The notes under the pieces: model-generated
Databases searched by the model: none
What the model saw: the letters and a program-made list of their open reading frames with translations, nothing else
Told to the model about the DNA's origin: nothing
Assembly: GCA_036939975.1 (NCBI GenBank)
Contig: JALLPB010000053.1
Coordinates: forward strand, 1-27,698
Reading direction: 5' to 3'
Length of the DNA: 27,698 nucleotides
Source: Cyclostephanos tholiformis
Lineage: Eukaryota; Bacillariophyta; Thalassiosirophyceae; Thalassiosirales; Thalassiosiraceae
Shown: positions 8,455 to 19,056 of the stretch, one piece after another
Numbering within the stretch: the first letter of the stretch is position 1
Layout of the letters: every line of letters starts with the position of its first letter
Made by a program: the position numbers and the translations under genes

Positions 8455-8685
8455 ATGCTTGTTTGGGACACTGGCGCTTCAATTGGATTGACCCCGTTCC
8501 GCTCAGACTTCATCGATTACCTTCCATTAGAAGGCGTTACTGTGAAGGATATTGCTCGGGCAAACTCCATGTTAGGGATTGGAACCGTCATGTGGAAGCT
8601 TCCCACAACAAAGGGACGCCCTGTCTTTGTTCCCATGGTGGCTTATCACATGCCTGACTGTAACATCTGTCTCTTCAGCCCCTAA
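8455..8685 (+). pseudogene. Copia aspartic protease relic
   Basis: The frame reads LVWDTGASIGLTPFRSDFID and then LEGVTVKDIARANSMLGIGT. DTGA at 8467-8478 is the retroviral-type aspartic protease active site, followed by the spaced G(I/L)G segment of the fold. The protease would process the Gag-Pol polyprotein inside the particle. The domain itself is open, but it is cut off from gag and from integrase by stops and shifts (stop at 8683). Confidence 0.8.
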
Positions 8686-10208
8686 TCCTACTTCAATCTA
8701 CATGGGAGAGATGCTACTGTCACTGCTTGGTCTGTTGTCATGTGCCTACCAGATGACCATGTGGTTGACATTCCTATCGATACCACGGTCAATCTTCCAG
8801 TGATTCCTCATCCTCAGCCTACTTTTGAGGAACAGGACAATTTTGGTCCACACCTTCTGTCTTCAATTGTGGCCAATACACTGCATCTCTTTGGTTTGGC
8901 CAAGCCCATCTGCTGCAAGACCGTGGCTGATGTCACCAATAACAATCTTTCCGGTCCTCAGAGGGAGCTAATCCAATGGCACTAGAAGCTTTGCATCAAC
9001 ATGAATCATGTCCAAGAGTTGATGTGCGACATGTCCAAGAGTTGATGTGCAACATGTCCAAGAGTTGATGTGCAACCATCACTACCAAATTCTGGATGGA
9101 AATGACCCAAACTTACCTCCCATTCTATTTACAAAGAATGCTACTGCTTTATCTTGTTCTGTCCCAAAGTGTCTTGCTTGTGGCCTCTCATCCCAGAAAC
9201 TTTGCTTGACTAATGTCAAAACTTCCCGTGCCATCCTGGCGAAGGATGGCATTCTCAAGTTCAATCAGTATGAACCTGTTGACAAGATCTTCACCGATCA
9301 GTTCATTGTCCATACTCCAGGTCGACGCCTAGATGGTTTTGGTCATGATGGCCCTGAATGCAGTCTTCATGGTGGTACCCTTTACACTGATGCTGCCTCC
9401 AATTTTGTCTATGTGGAATTTCAGACAAGTATTGGAGCAGGTGAGACTGTGATGGGCCAAACACGTTTTGAACAGTTGTGTTGGTACTTGGCAGGAGTTG
9501 CAATCAAGAATTTCCACAGCAACAATGGTGTTTATGATGCAAGTGTGTTTCATGGCGACTGCATATCCAAGGACCAATCTCAAACCCTCTCTGGTGTTGG
9601 TGCAAAGCATCAGAAAGCAGTTGCCGGGTGCAATATTCAGACCCTGTGCTACTGGGCTCATCACATGATGGTACATGCAGCTGTGCACTGGCCCAGTAAT
9701 GGCTCCAACAACATCCGTCTCTGACCTTTTTCCGTTCAGCATGCTGTCTGGCTGTTCAATTGAATCCCTAATCGCATTATTGAATTGACTCCTCTAGAAG
9801 AACTCACCAAGACCAAGTCTGATTATTGTGATCTCCAATGCACTCATGTGTGGGGTTGTCCGGTCTTCATTCTTGACCCTTGTTTACAAGATAGAAAGAA
9901 GATCCCTAAATGGAATCGTCATGCCCGGCTTGTGAGTTTGTTGGATTCTCTACCAAGCATTTGACTCTAGTCGTTTGACTCTAGTTGCCAACATCAGGCA
10001 CCTCCAGACTAATCATGTCAGTCTCCAATTCCATTTGATTCATGATGACAACTTTGAGACTATACTCAACAATACCCCATTGGATCATCCTTTGTCTGAT
10101 GAATGCCTTATGGACATCTTCGACACATCTCGTGAGATCTACTCTGACATTGAATGGTCTGAGGATGGTGCCATAGTATATGTACCACCTCCTCTTGATG
10201 ACACTTAG
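8686..10208 (+). pseudogene. Copia integrase relic with lost catalytic residues
   Basis: After a decayed N-terminus (with a 23-bp triplication at 9007-9075), a 225-codon frame from 9047 carries the core. It has VDKIFTDQFIVHTPGRR with the first catalytic Asp, GTLYTDAASNFVYV, FHSNNGVY, and QTLSGVGAKHQKAVAGC then WAHHMMVHAAVHWPSN. Family integrases have S-D-N-G at the second Asp and A-V-A-E-R at the third position. Here 9521-9523 is AAC (Asn) and 9626-9628 is GGG (Gly), so two of the three DDE residues are gone. The C-terminal conserved HVWGCPVFILDP occurs in another frame near 9846. Integrase would insert the cDNA; this copy could not. Confidence 0.85.
9007..9075 (+). repeat. 23-bp tandem triplication
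   Basis: CATGTCCAAGAGTTGATGTG plus C(G/A)A occurs three times head to tail (9007-9029, 9030-9052, 9053-9075), with one base difference between the first and the other two. Two extra units add 46 bp, which shifts the integrase reading frame. Confidence 0.95.
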
Positions 10209-10899
10209 CTTGATGAAGGCGAGCAACATCAGAAGCGCCCTGAGGTTGCTAAGGACCGTGCCCATGCTCGTGATCATTGGAAATTTGAAGCAGAGCAAGC
10301 TCCAGTCCCTGTTCCTTCTTTTCAGATGTCTGATGCCCCTCTTCCTTCACCACAATGTCTGTCAGGTCCCATGGTATCTGATGATGAGTCTTCCTGCTCT
10401 TCTGAGTCCTCTAATGATGATTTGGTTGTCTCGTCTACTGTGAACGACACCTATCCTGTTGAAACTGCTTGTCATCGTCAGCGATCCAGTAGGCATAATA
10501 AGGGAGCCACTCTTGGTGGTCCATGCCAAAGCAAAAGGTTGAGGCGAGGAAGGAATCCACGTCCGTTGTACCCACTCTCTGGACTAACATTTGGTTCTTC
10601 CCGCCTTGCAAAGAAGCCATGCACTTAGGCCATAGCAGCACAGTTCTCGTGTACCCTTGGTGCAAAGCAACCTTCTCCTTTGGCGATACCTACCCACAGT
10701 AATGCATCCAAACGCGAACTTGATTCCCTTCACTTGGCCAAAGTTACTGCCCAAGATTGACTTCTATTCGCCAACCTGGACTGGTCTATTCCAAACACAC
10801 CAACTCTCCTTTCAAGTTGTCTTGAATGCTATCTCATCATTCTGGTGGACAAATGTGACACAGGCACTATTGAAAACCTTCATGTTCAATCGAAATTGC
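10209..10899 (+). pseudogene. Decayed linker between integrase and RT
   Basis: This is the variable spacer typical of copia pol. Ser- and Asp-rich peptides such as SDAPLPSPQCLSGPMVSDDE occur (10326 frame), followed by Arg-rich QRSSRHNKG and KRLRRGRNPRPLY. No conserved domain was identified, and the frame is closed by stops at 10206-10208 and 10626-10628. Confidence 0.5.
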
Positions 10900-12541
10900 C
10901 TCTCATACTTGCAGCAAAGACCACGGCTACTAAGGACAATAATCCCACCTGGTGGCAAGCAATGAATGGTCCTTATGCTGAAGACTTCTGGAAAGCTGCT
11001 CAGATTGAAATCAATACCCTCAAGAAAATCAACGCATGGACTGTTGTTCCCCATACAGATGATATTACCAGCTCTTGCCTTCCACCTGGGCATTCAAAGT
11101 CAAGTGATACCCAGATGGTACTATCAAGACGTTTAAGGGATGTTTCTGTGCTTGTAGAGACAAGCAAATTCAAGGTGTTGACTTCTTTGAAACCTACAGC
11201 CCAGTAGTTCAATGGACCACTATTTGTTTGATGCTTGTCCTTGAATGCATCTTAGGCCTTTGCTCAAAACAAGGTGATATCACTTGTGCCTTTCTCCATG
11301 CATCACTTGGGAAAGATGAGGCGGTCTACAACAAGATGCCCTAGGGTTTCAAGCAGTATGACAAGAATGGCAAACCCAAGGTCCTGAAGCTTAATTGAAC
11401 ATTGTATGGTCTGCACCAATCTCCAATCTCCACATGCCTTTTGGTTATACCTTATTGAAAAACCAGAGCGATGTGGCCTGAAGCAATCCCAACTTTCTTC
11501 ATTGGCAGTTGTCATCTGCATCATCTATGTTGATGACTTGCTATTTTGGAGCCCCAAGGAAGAATACATCTATGAATTTGAAGAATGTCTCCATGCTGAA
11601 GAAGTAGAGCTTGAGGAAGAAGGTGATGCTGCTGGTTTCTTGGGAGTTCAACTCCATCACAACAAAGCCACTGGTCACATCACATGACCCAAGAGGGACT
11701 AATCAAGCAAATCATCAAAGCACTTGGCTTGACATGACTCAGACCAATTCAAAGGGAACTCCCGCTGAACACAAACCTCTGGTAAAAGATGAAAATGGTG
11801 AACCTCAGCAGGATACTTTCAATTATGCAAATGTTGTTGGAATGCTTTTGTACCTGTTAGGACACACCAGACCTGTTCTAGCATACAGTGTCAGTCAAGT
11901 GGCTCAATTAATGTTCAATCCTAAGCATTCACACAAAATTGTCATCAAACGGATGGGCCGCTACCTTATCGGAACCAAGGACAAGGGAATGATTATCAAG
12001 CCCACTTCAACCATTGGCATTGATGCCTATCCAGATGCTGATTTTGCCAGTCTCTACGGCTATGAGGATAACAATGACCCAGTTTGTGTCTGCAGTTGCA
12101 CGAGCTATGTCATCACAGTTGCAGGCTGTCCCATCTATTGGACATCCAAACCTTAGACTGAGACAGCTACTTCCACCATGGAGGCAGAAATCATTGCCTT
12201 GGAAAGTTGTTGCCATGATCTCTTACCCATCATTGACCGTGTTGATGAAATTGGCATTGCCATTGGTATCAAGAAGCCTGATGACAACTATTCTGATTCT
12301 AGCATCATGCACGTCACTATCCACAAGGACAACTCAGGTGCATTGATCCTTGCTACCATGCCACCATCTCAGTTTACTCCTTGCAGCAAACACTATGCCA
12401 TCAAAACTATTTGGTTTTGCAAAAAGATCACTGAGAAGAAAATCAAGGTCACTCCCATTGAGACCCATATTCAATTGGGAGAGATTTTTACCAAGATGCC
12501 TCCTCAAGTCACCTTCGAGTTCCTTTGAAACTTGCTTCTAG
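10900..12541 (+). pseudogene. Copia reverse transcriptase and RNase H relic
   Basis: RT similarity starts with NPTWWQAMNGPYAEDFWKAA and INAWTVVPHTDD (10940-11060). It then changes frame to FKGCFCACRDKQIQGVDFFE, TYSPVVQWTTICLM and QGDITCAFLHASLG, which carries the first catalytic Asp. After in-frame stops comes LYGLHQSP, then the YVDDLLFW box at 11527-11550. The RNase H part has YPDADFASLYGYE (about 12028), STMEAEIIALESCCHDLLPI (12172-12231), HKDNSGALILAT and the tail IFTKMPPQVTFEFL. RT and RNase H would copy the RNA into cDNA in the particle. At least four frame changes and several stops mean no active enzyme. Confidence 0.85.
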
Positions 12542-12557
12542 GATGGTGACAATCATT

Positions 12558-12570
12558 GCCCGAGAGGGAG
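12558..12570 (+). other. Polypurine tract
   Basis: The bases before the right LTR (CGAGAGGGAG just before TGTTGAG) form the purine-rich plus-strand priming site expected next to a copia 3' LTR. The matching site before the left LTR reads GAGTGGGAG (5380-5388), part of the orphan pol-tail copy. Confidence 0.7.
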
Positions 12571-13200
12571 TGTTGAGTAGTACCTTCTTATTCAGCTATT
12601 TACTCCCGTATCCAGCCGTTTTTAGCCTTTTACTAACCTACATTTCTAAAGCTTTTTGTAACAGCTCTGGTTGGTCGATTCAAGAAGGCAACCCCTCATT
12701 ATCAAACAGAGGGAGTATCAATTCTTTTCACTTTCAGTTGGATGTCGCCTAGACCCTCATATGATGTCTACAGCAACTATTATTTCAACTGACATGGGAA
12801 AGAAGAAATCAAAATTTGATGCCATACTTTTCTACTGAATTGAATTGAACAATCAGTTCAACTGATTTGAGAAATCAATTCAACTGACATCATCTTCTTG
12901 GCATCAAATATTTCATTCATCACGACTGTATATCAATTCGAATATTTCAACTGATGAGAAATATTTGTGATTGCTTCTTTTCATTGTGCAACTTGAGTTA
13001 TTATTCAAGCTCTGTTTGTCAGGAGATTTTATCATTGCATGTATGAGCAATTTCCTCCTCATTTTACTTTGGTCATAAATAATCTAAAGCATCAATTTGA
13101 CCAAAGTCTTTCTACTACTCTATTACTTATCCTACTAAGAATCCAACCTATCCACCTTGATTGATCACCAAGTCTTCTCGGTTCATTCGCAGTATCTTGT
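12571..13200 (+). repeat. Right LTR of the 7.8-kb copia element
   Basis: It begins TGTTGAGTAGTACC and aligns along its whole length with 5389-6010, with indels and about 10% substitutions by eye. The TTCAACTGA motif is again present four times (12784, 12857, 12879, 12946). The end near CAGTATCTTGT is followed at once by minus-strand copia protein-coding similarity, so this is a junction between two elements. Confidence 0.85.
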
Positions 13201-15506
13201 ATTGAAGGAGCATTCCTGCAGGAGGGGAGCATAGGGCTTGGTGAATGTATCATGTTTATTCAGCTGCCGTTGAGGTGGTGTTGATGTTTGCAGCAATGGC
13301 AACTAGGAGAGTGGTTTTTTCTGCTTGGGATTTTGCAAACAATGCGGGCATGTCACAGAGGGGGATCATCCATAAACCGGTGCACGAACATTAGTGGCTG
13401 CATATTAGGGTTTTACTGCGAGTGGAAATGGTGCAGCCAATTTTGGTGAATGACACTTCACAGCCAGGATTGCAGAGAGTGACAATGGAGATGAGGGAGT
13501 GAGATGCCAAACCTGGGATGATGTGGGCATGTCAGGCCACTATGGGGAGGGCAGGTAAGTCTATTGTGCAGGTGTGGGTGGAGTGCATGTGTTCACCATT
13601 TTGGGGCTGGGTAACAATTGGTTTGCCAGTGGGGAAGATGTTGGTGATGGGTGCATTTGTTGTAAGGAAGTGGCTCCTGGCCCCAGAGTCAAGGATGGCC
13701 CTATTTTTAATGGTGTTATGTCTAGATTGACTGTACAGAGGAGTAGAGCGGCAGCAGCAAAAACATAATTGTGGGTGGGGGTTGGTTGATGTTGGGATAA
13801 ATCAAAATTTAATTTAAAGGTTTTTGTTGGGGCATGTGCATGTGAGACTTATGTGGTTATCGTTGATATTGCCGCCATGGGTTGGCAGTAGTTCCAGTTT
13901 TCAAAATGCTTAATGAAGGAGGGGGGCTGCTGCAATGCATTGGGAAAGGGGGCAACACCATCTCCACCGTCATTGTAGAAGTAGTTTCCGCCGCCGTTGT
14001 AGTAGGTTCCACCGGTGCCACCATTATAATTCCCACCACTGCCGTTGGGGTAGTTGGTATCACCACCTGCATCTCCACTTTGTCTGCCATGCCAACCACC
14101 GTGAGTGCGACAGCCCTGGCTTTGTTGGGGTTGTTAAGGGTATTGTACCATCCTGGGGGGGGGGATGGGTTGCTGATTGTGTTGCATAGCAGTTGGATCT
14201 GGCCTTGCATTGTGTTGATGGTAGCATTGTTGTTTCGGAGGCTCTCTTGCATGGCAGCGTAGGCTGCATCAAAACTGCTTGTCCTCAGCCGCATTCATGC
14301 CATATCCGTGTTGAGATGCAGGAGTGGTGGTGAATGACATGATGTTGACTGCATCTTCCCAGAATGTGCAGAATGATGCAAAGTCCATGATGTTGGTGGC
14401 ATCATTGCCATGCTTGATCCAAGATTTGTCTTCTTCAGCAAAGAGGCCGGTGCAATGAAGTACATGGATGCCAATGTCAACAATGTCCTTGTTGGGGATG
14501 GCATGTTTAGCCAGGTTGGCGAATATTGCTCTGTGGAAGAGGCGAGTGGTGAGTAATGTGAATCCCATCGATGGGTGCCAGTCCATAGCCATCGTGGTAT
14601 GGTTAGTTTCTTGATCTTCTGCTGATGTGTGAGTTTGGGTTTTCCATTCATATCTGTAGGTAGGATGTTTCATTGTTGTTTTTTTTTGGCGTGTATAATC
14701 ATTGTCGCGACATGCATTAATGGTCATATAAATAGTAATTAACATATTTTTTCTAGTTTTAACAATGCAGACCCATTGCATATTATGTTAGTTGATTGTT
14801 GTATGCTTTATTGTTGGGAGTGTGGCCCCATAGCAGCCGTATGACAATGCTGGCCACCATGGTTGATTTTGTTGATCACATTTTACCCAATTTTACTTAG
14901 CTATTTTACCTAGGCACACACGCCACAACTCCACCAAACCCACTTCCGACCACATGCCAACCACCTATCCAACCAGATATCTCCATCAATATTCAATGGA
15001 TGAGGACATTTCAAGTCACCATCCTCTGCGCACGCATGGCAGACAGACGCCTGTGCCATTTGGTTGCACATGTTTACTGCTGTGGGGTTGGCGGTTCATG
15101 GTGAAGCAGCAAAACATGAAAAAAAACAATATTTTTTGCCAATTTTACACTAACTAATCAGTAGATGGGCTCTAACTTCGCGAGTTCTTGGCCAATTTTG
15201 AAAAATGGGGTACCATTTTGATCCTCTCCTCAAGCCTGACTCTAAGCATTCCTTACTTTTCTTTATTGTATTTTTGGGAAATTTTACCTTGCCCTAAGGT
15301 ACGGTAGCTTAGGGTAGCTATGGTGACCCAGTAGGCTGACCAACAAAGAGATATTGTACGAGGTCATAAAGGACGAATAGGTTTGGGGTACCCAGTGTGG
15401 GGTCTGGGGGAGGTGGGAAAGCAAGGCACATAGTAGCAGCTGGTGTTTCTGCATAGGAAGAAGAGGAGGCCATGTTAGTTGGTGTGTTGGTCGTGTGTTC
15501 TTCCAA
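13201..15506 (-). pseudogene. Truncated copia gag-protease relic, second element
   Basis: Read from 15506 downwards. A gag N-terminal piece (MASSSSYAETPAA then FPPPPDPTLGTPNLFVLYDL) ends near 15335. Gag resumes below about 14781 with MGFTLLTTRLFHRAIFANLA, then MDFASFCTFWEDAVNIMSFT and PASQHGYGMNAAED. A frameshift leads to AYAAMQESLRNNNATINTMQ and a Gly/Asn/Tyr-rich C-terminus (GGNYNGGTGGTYYNGGGNYF, about 14040-13970). Protease follows with AILDSGARSHFLTTNAPITN at about 13705-13646 and IIPGLASHSLISIVTLCNPG. Similarity ends with YIHQALCSPPAG right at the LTR junction. Integrase and RT are missing. DSGA is the protease active site. The sequence differs from the 7.8-kb element, so this is another copia lineage. 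Confidence 0.8.
14829..15335. repeat. Possible inverted-repeat (MITE-like) insertion inside gag
   Basis: The left edge GTGTGGCCCCATAGCAGCC (14829-14847) resembles the reverse complement of the right edge, ACTGGGTCACCATAGCTACC (about 15313-15332). The interior has no gag similarity and is AT-rich, with an internal inverted repeat CCCTAAG...CTTAGGG at 15292-15315. The stretch sits exactly between two gag pieces of the minus-strand relic. The ends are imperfect and no clear target duplication was found, so the call is tentative. Confidence 0.35.
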
Positions 15507-15967
15507 TAAAATTCTTAATCTCTGTTAGGAGAACTTGGTAAAGATACTGCTATAAACAAGATAAAGAATTAATAAGACTATTCTGTAACGATTGTGGGAG
15601 AGGAATGTTTCATGTGCTTTCCATTGAGGAAAGGCTCTTGTCTGTTCTGAGATGGTGGGAATGGATATCTTGGTAATTGGGAACACTAGGTAATGGGACT
15701 ATACCTTTGTAGGGATCAGCTAGAAACAATTTCAGTTTTGTACAGTACATTTCCTAAGGCAGTACAATTCTCAGTACATTTTCCTAGTTCCACTGTCATG
15801 GACCATCAATTAGCAAATCCAAACGCATCATCAGTGTCCAAGTTGGCAAAGGACAGACCAGTTTCTTCTCCACCAAAAGTGTTGTAGCATAAAGCTACAT
15901 CCTAGGGACTTGTGACCACATCTGTAGCCTCGACCAACCTCCACTTTTTTAAGTTTTCCAAGAAGTA
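15507..15967. other. Gap between two copia relics
   Basis: No intact gene. A minus-strand frame through about 15930-15790 (KWRLVEATDVVTS, then NTFGGEETGLSFANLDTDDA) looks protein-like and may continue the gag-pol relic at 15968-17144. No protease motif was found in it. A short direct repeat CAGTACATTT occurs near 15742 and 15773. This could be a decayed LTR, but no second copy is present. Confidence 0.4.
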
Positions 15968-17144
15968 TCAAGATGAAAAATTTGAGTTGGATCTGCTGCC
16001 ATTGCTCAATTTGTCTTCGACTTCCCTGTCGCTTGGCATGGGAGACTCATGTTTGCTTGGGGACTCATCCTTGCTGCTGAGATGATGACGACTCTCATTG
16101 AAATACGCATCATGTCCTTGTTTTTTAATGTAGTAACTCAACTTGTTCGTTGCGCTCACATTTTTAGGGTTTTGCCTTGGATTCCACTCCATGCATGTGA
16201 CAGGGTTTAAAATCCTTGCCATTTTGCATCAAAGGGACTTTTCATTTGCCACAAGAATCCTTTTCAGGGCAACAATTGTCACATTGTTCATGACTGCTCA
16301 TGCTCGTAACTCATTTTGAATTGTTGTCACTTCCGGGTTTGTTGTACATGTTCTGTCATTTTTCACAGCTGTAGGTGTAATGACTCATCTTGTCATGATA
16401 CCTTTTCTCCAATTCACGGCGCATTTTGCATCTGGTTGATTGGTGAATCTGGTCATCTCTCTTTTTCTGAAGAGAGCCATCAGAAACTTGCACATCATGA
16501 ATACTCTAAAAGTATTCTGCGAGAGACTGCAACGTCTCTTTGCTGAGCTTATTCTGCATGGTCGCTCTTGTGGAAGCTCATATAGAGCCATTCCTTTTGC
16601 AGGGCTTTGTTCAGCACCAAAATATTGCCCCCTGGGAGCTTATTGGTGATGCATAGAAGCTCCTGAAAGTGATGGAGATGATTCATTGGTGTCATCATGA
16701 GTTCCTTGTGGAAAACATATTGCCACCTGGAGCCATATAGATGTACTGGCGATCACGTGGCATCTTTTTGTTGAGCATTTTGATCAAAAATAGATCAATC
16801 ACTTGTTCAAAATTGGTTGCCAAGGAGCAATCGTGTTCCGGTGGAACCATTGTCAAATTGATGGGCTCTGGAAGGTGCTCATAAAGCACCTGTTTCCAGT
16901 CGGTCAAGTACAAACCCTGGAGCACATTTTTGAACTCCAGGAACCCTGTGTAGTCCACAACTTTTTCTGCTCTGCAGACAAAGTCATTGATCATTTTGTC
17001 AAGAGTAAACTTGATTCCAAATTGGCCCGAATCCTTATGAATTTTGGCTTTTTGTTTGTTGCGAGGATTAGTGCTCTGCAACTTGTAGTCATAACTTATG
17101 GGTGTCTTTTCAGACCAGGTTTTCTGGCCCTTAAAGTGAGGCAT
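15968..17144 (-). pseudogene. gag relic of a third copia-type element
   Basis: Read from 17144 downwards, the frame has MINDFVCRAEKVVDYTGFLE, then LTDWKQVLYEHLPEP, and NFEQVIDLFLIKMLNKKMPR followed by DRQYIYMAPGGN. After stops and shifts come FQELLCITNKLPGGN, ALQKEWLYMSFHKSDHAE (about 16590), FTNQPDAKCAVNWRKGIMTR, and a C-terminal zinc-finger-like part ending NPKNVSATNKLSYY. The tail is Ser/Asp-rich (HHLSSKDESPSKHESPM). The order is that of a retrotransposon Gag from capsid to nucleocapsid. No pol, LTR or primer-binding site was identified with it. Assignment to copia rather than gypsy is an inference from similarity to other stramenopile gag proteins. Confidence 0.6.
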
Positions 17145-17856
17145 CTTTTTGTAAATAGATGCTATGGTAAGTTTTTATTGAACTGGTCAATTTTGCTCCC
17201 TGTTTTAAGGTATGGCTGTAATTACAGTGTGCTAGTACCATGTACGAGAAGCAATAATAACGTAGATGTAGAATTTTGTTGAGATAAAAATTATGAGCTT
17301 TAGATTTATAGAATCTACAATGTGAAGCAAATGCTGATTTGTTGGGTATTCTCATTTCTTATCCCACTAAGGTGGTATGATAACTTATGATTCTTATGGA
17401 TCCCACTAACTAGGGCCAGTAGGTAAGTGAGCCTTGGTATCTACCGTACGTACCACATTTATGATAATATCTACAGTAGTCAATCGACTACTCACATCAT
17501 ACTATTATCATAAGCATTAGGTAAGATTGGTGTGCAGACCAAATGCTTGTGTGACTACCCATATAAGTCTACACAGAGGCAAGATGGGAACCTACCTAAC
17601 CATCTACTGTAGAAAATGTACTGTAACACCTAAATACAAAAAACACCTCCTGATCTCCCCCAAAAATACTGTGTGCGATGCCTTCAGTGATTGACAATGA
17701 CACCTCTCCCAGTGATCCACTGCCACCCCCCAGTCCGCAGAGGCATGGTGATATGTTGTATGTGCTGCCATTGGCAGCCCTAGCAGGGCGGGTGCTATTT
17801 TAAGTGGCATTGGCAGCTGTGGCCGGGTCTCTCCCCCTTGCACTCCTCCATCCAAG
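17145..17856. other. Non-coding gap with one hairpin
   Basis: No gene was recognised. The part after about 17640 may encode the decayed N-terminus of the piggyBac-like transposase that follows (frame with stops leading into SKLIGASPFDLSLVDSTI). The only structure is the hairpin at 17460-17511. Confidence 0.45.
17460..17511. repeat. Imperfect palindrome
   Basis: TATGATAATATCTACAGTAGTC on the left pairs with the reverse complement of GACTACTCACATCATACTAT on the right, with mismatches and small bulges. The centre AGTAGTCAATCGACTACT is a perfect 7-bp stem with a 4-nt loop. It may be a MITE remnant. Confidence 0.55.
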
Positions 17857-18570
17857 TTGATTGGTGCATCTCCCTTTGACCTCAGCCTGGTCGATTCCAC
17901 CATATTAATGACCATCAACAATGATGCATCTAGCATTGATGACAATGGTGTTGTGTGGGAGACCACGGGAACCATCCTCCAAATGGTGGCTGACAATCAA
18001 GCAGAGGAGGGAGGTGGTGGTGACAGCGATGTTGAAGGGGGGAAGGTTGGTCTACATAATGATGTGGTGTGTTTGGTCAATGGCAGGCATGATGAGCACT
18101 TTATGCTTATCAACAACAACCTTGACATTGACAAATTGGGTAGGAGTCTTCTGCACAACTGGCTGTAATCCCCGGTGCCCCCAACGGATGGATTCCCTCT
18201 GGCAATCCAACCAACTTTCTTGGCAACATGCCAAAGTTGGATGCACCTCTCTTTTTCTTGGAGGTCGACAATCCTGGCCGGTGGAGCAAATTTATCTTCT
18301 AGCTAAAGTACACAACAAAAGGCACTAAGAAATACATCTGGCATGATATGCCAGCCAGAGCAATGGTCGTCCTCAAGAACAATAAAGGAATTAGTGAGGT
18401 GAATGGTTGGAAATTCTTTTACCATGGATGGGAGCCATATAGCTTCAACCAAGAAACCTCTATGTCTGCGGACTGGCAACACGAGAATGTTTGGAACTGC
18501 AAGAGCATAAGGGATGCCTTGAATGCTGCCAACCTGTGAGAGCACGGGCTGACAAGCAAGAGAAGTAAAG
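17857..18570 (+). pseudogene. piggyBac-like transposase, N-terminal half (broken)
   Basis: An acidic N-terminal frame (DASSIDDNGVVWETTGTILQ, 17927-17986) leads by a frameshift to GWIPSGNPTNFLGNMPKLDA, PLFFLEVDNPGRWSKFIF and, in another frame, KYTTKGTKKYIWHDMPARAM then VNGWKFFYHGWEPYSFNQET. It ends near 18556 with EHGLTSKR. The VDNPG-WS-F-F, GWKF-Y-GW and HGLT elements are those of DDE_Tnp_1_7 (piggyBac-type) transposases of diatoms, which excise and reinsert DNA at TTAA. Stops at 18166, 18298 and 18538 break it. The C-terminal half continues at about 22373 beyond an inserted copia element. Confidence 0.7.
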
Positions 18571-19051
18571 GTTCAGGCAGGAATGAAAACTCTTACCCCA
18601 TAACAAAAAGGATAAAAAACACAACCACAACCATCCCCCACCATGGCAAGCTTTTGCCTCCTCTAGCAATGCAGATATGTATTTACAGCCCATCCAGCGC
18701 AAATGTGATGTGGGCGAGAGGTTGGACGAGGGCATTGTTGAAGCAATTTAATTAAATTGCATAATTGAAAGAGAGTAATTTATCAATATTTAACTACATT
18801 GTTATTTATGATGTACTAAAATGTAAGTAACTTGATGGCAATTCCAACAATCGTGCCACCAAGGGAATAGGGTGCAAAGCACATCAACTGATGAAGCATA
18901 TTGGTGGCTTTGTGCAAAGCCCCTAAATGCTGCCACCAGATGAGCCCCCACGGATGTCGTGGTCATTGTAATCAGTGCAACAAAAAACACAAATCACAAC
19001 TAGGTTTTAGCTAGCATTTATTGTACTCTTTTGCTAGTTATTTGCATGGAT
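18571..19051. other. Unexplained insert between transposase half and copia element
   Basis: The 481 bp after the N-terminal transposase half carry no transposase similarity. A plus-strand frame near 18613-18750 is Lys/His/Pro-rich and then reads ADMYLQPIQRKCDVGERLDE, but I do not recognise it. With 22174-22372 it makes about 680 bp that separate the two transposase halves in addition to the copia insertion. It may be another insertion or an intron-like sequence. Confidence 0.4.
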
Positions 19052-19056
19052 TTGAT
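19052..19056 (+). repeat. Target site duplication TTGAT, left copy
   Basis: TTGAT immediately precedes the left LTR and recurs right after the right LTR at 22169-22173. Five base pairs is the normal duplication length for copia elements. Confidence 0.85.

Larger units (their letters stand above)
5389..13200 (+). mobile_element. Degenerate Ty1/copia retrotransposon, 7.8 kb, with both LTRs
   Basis: The element has two direct LTRs (5389-6010 and 12571-13200), a primer-binding site at 6012, then gag, protease (DTGA), integrase, reverse transcriptase (YVDD) and RNase H in the copia order. The domain order and RT/RNase H motifs place it in Ty1/copia; I associate it with the diatom CoDi groups, but the clade is an inference. 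Stops and frameshifts interrupt every frame, and integrase lacks two catalytic acidic residues, so the copy is inactive. The LTRs differ at about one base in ten by eye, implying an old insertion. The usual 5-bp target duplication cannot be tested because the left flank is another element fragment. Confidence 0.9.

Noticed and set aside
8463..8657. 64-codon frame with many Arg and His (HWRFNWIDPVPLRLHRL)
   Set aside because: Out-of-frame shadow of the copia protease, which carries the DTGA motif in another frame.
9007..9075. Regular repeats as a possible CRISPR array
   Set aside because: Three directly adjacent 23-bp units without spacers inside a eukaryotic retrotransposon; a simple tandem triplication.
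13882..14262. 126-codon plus-strand open frame rich in Val, Thr and Gly
   Set aside because: Antisense to the Gly-rich C-terminus of the minus-strand gag relic; low-complexity shadow.
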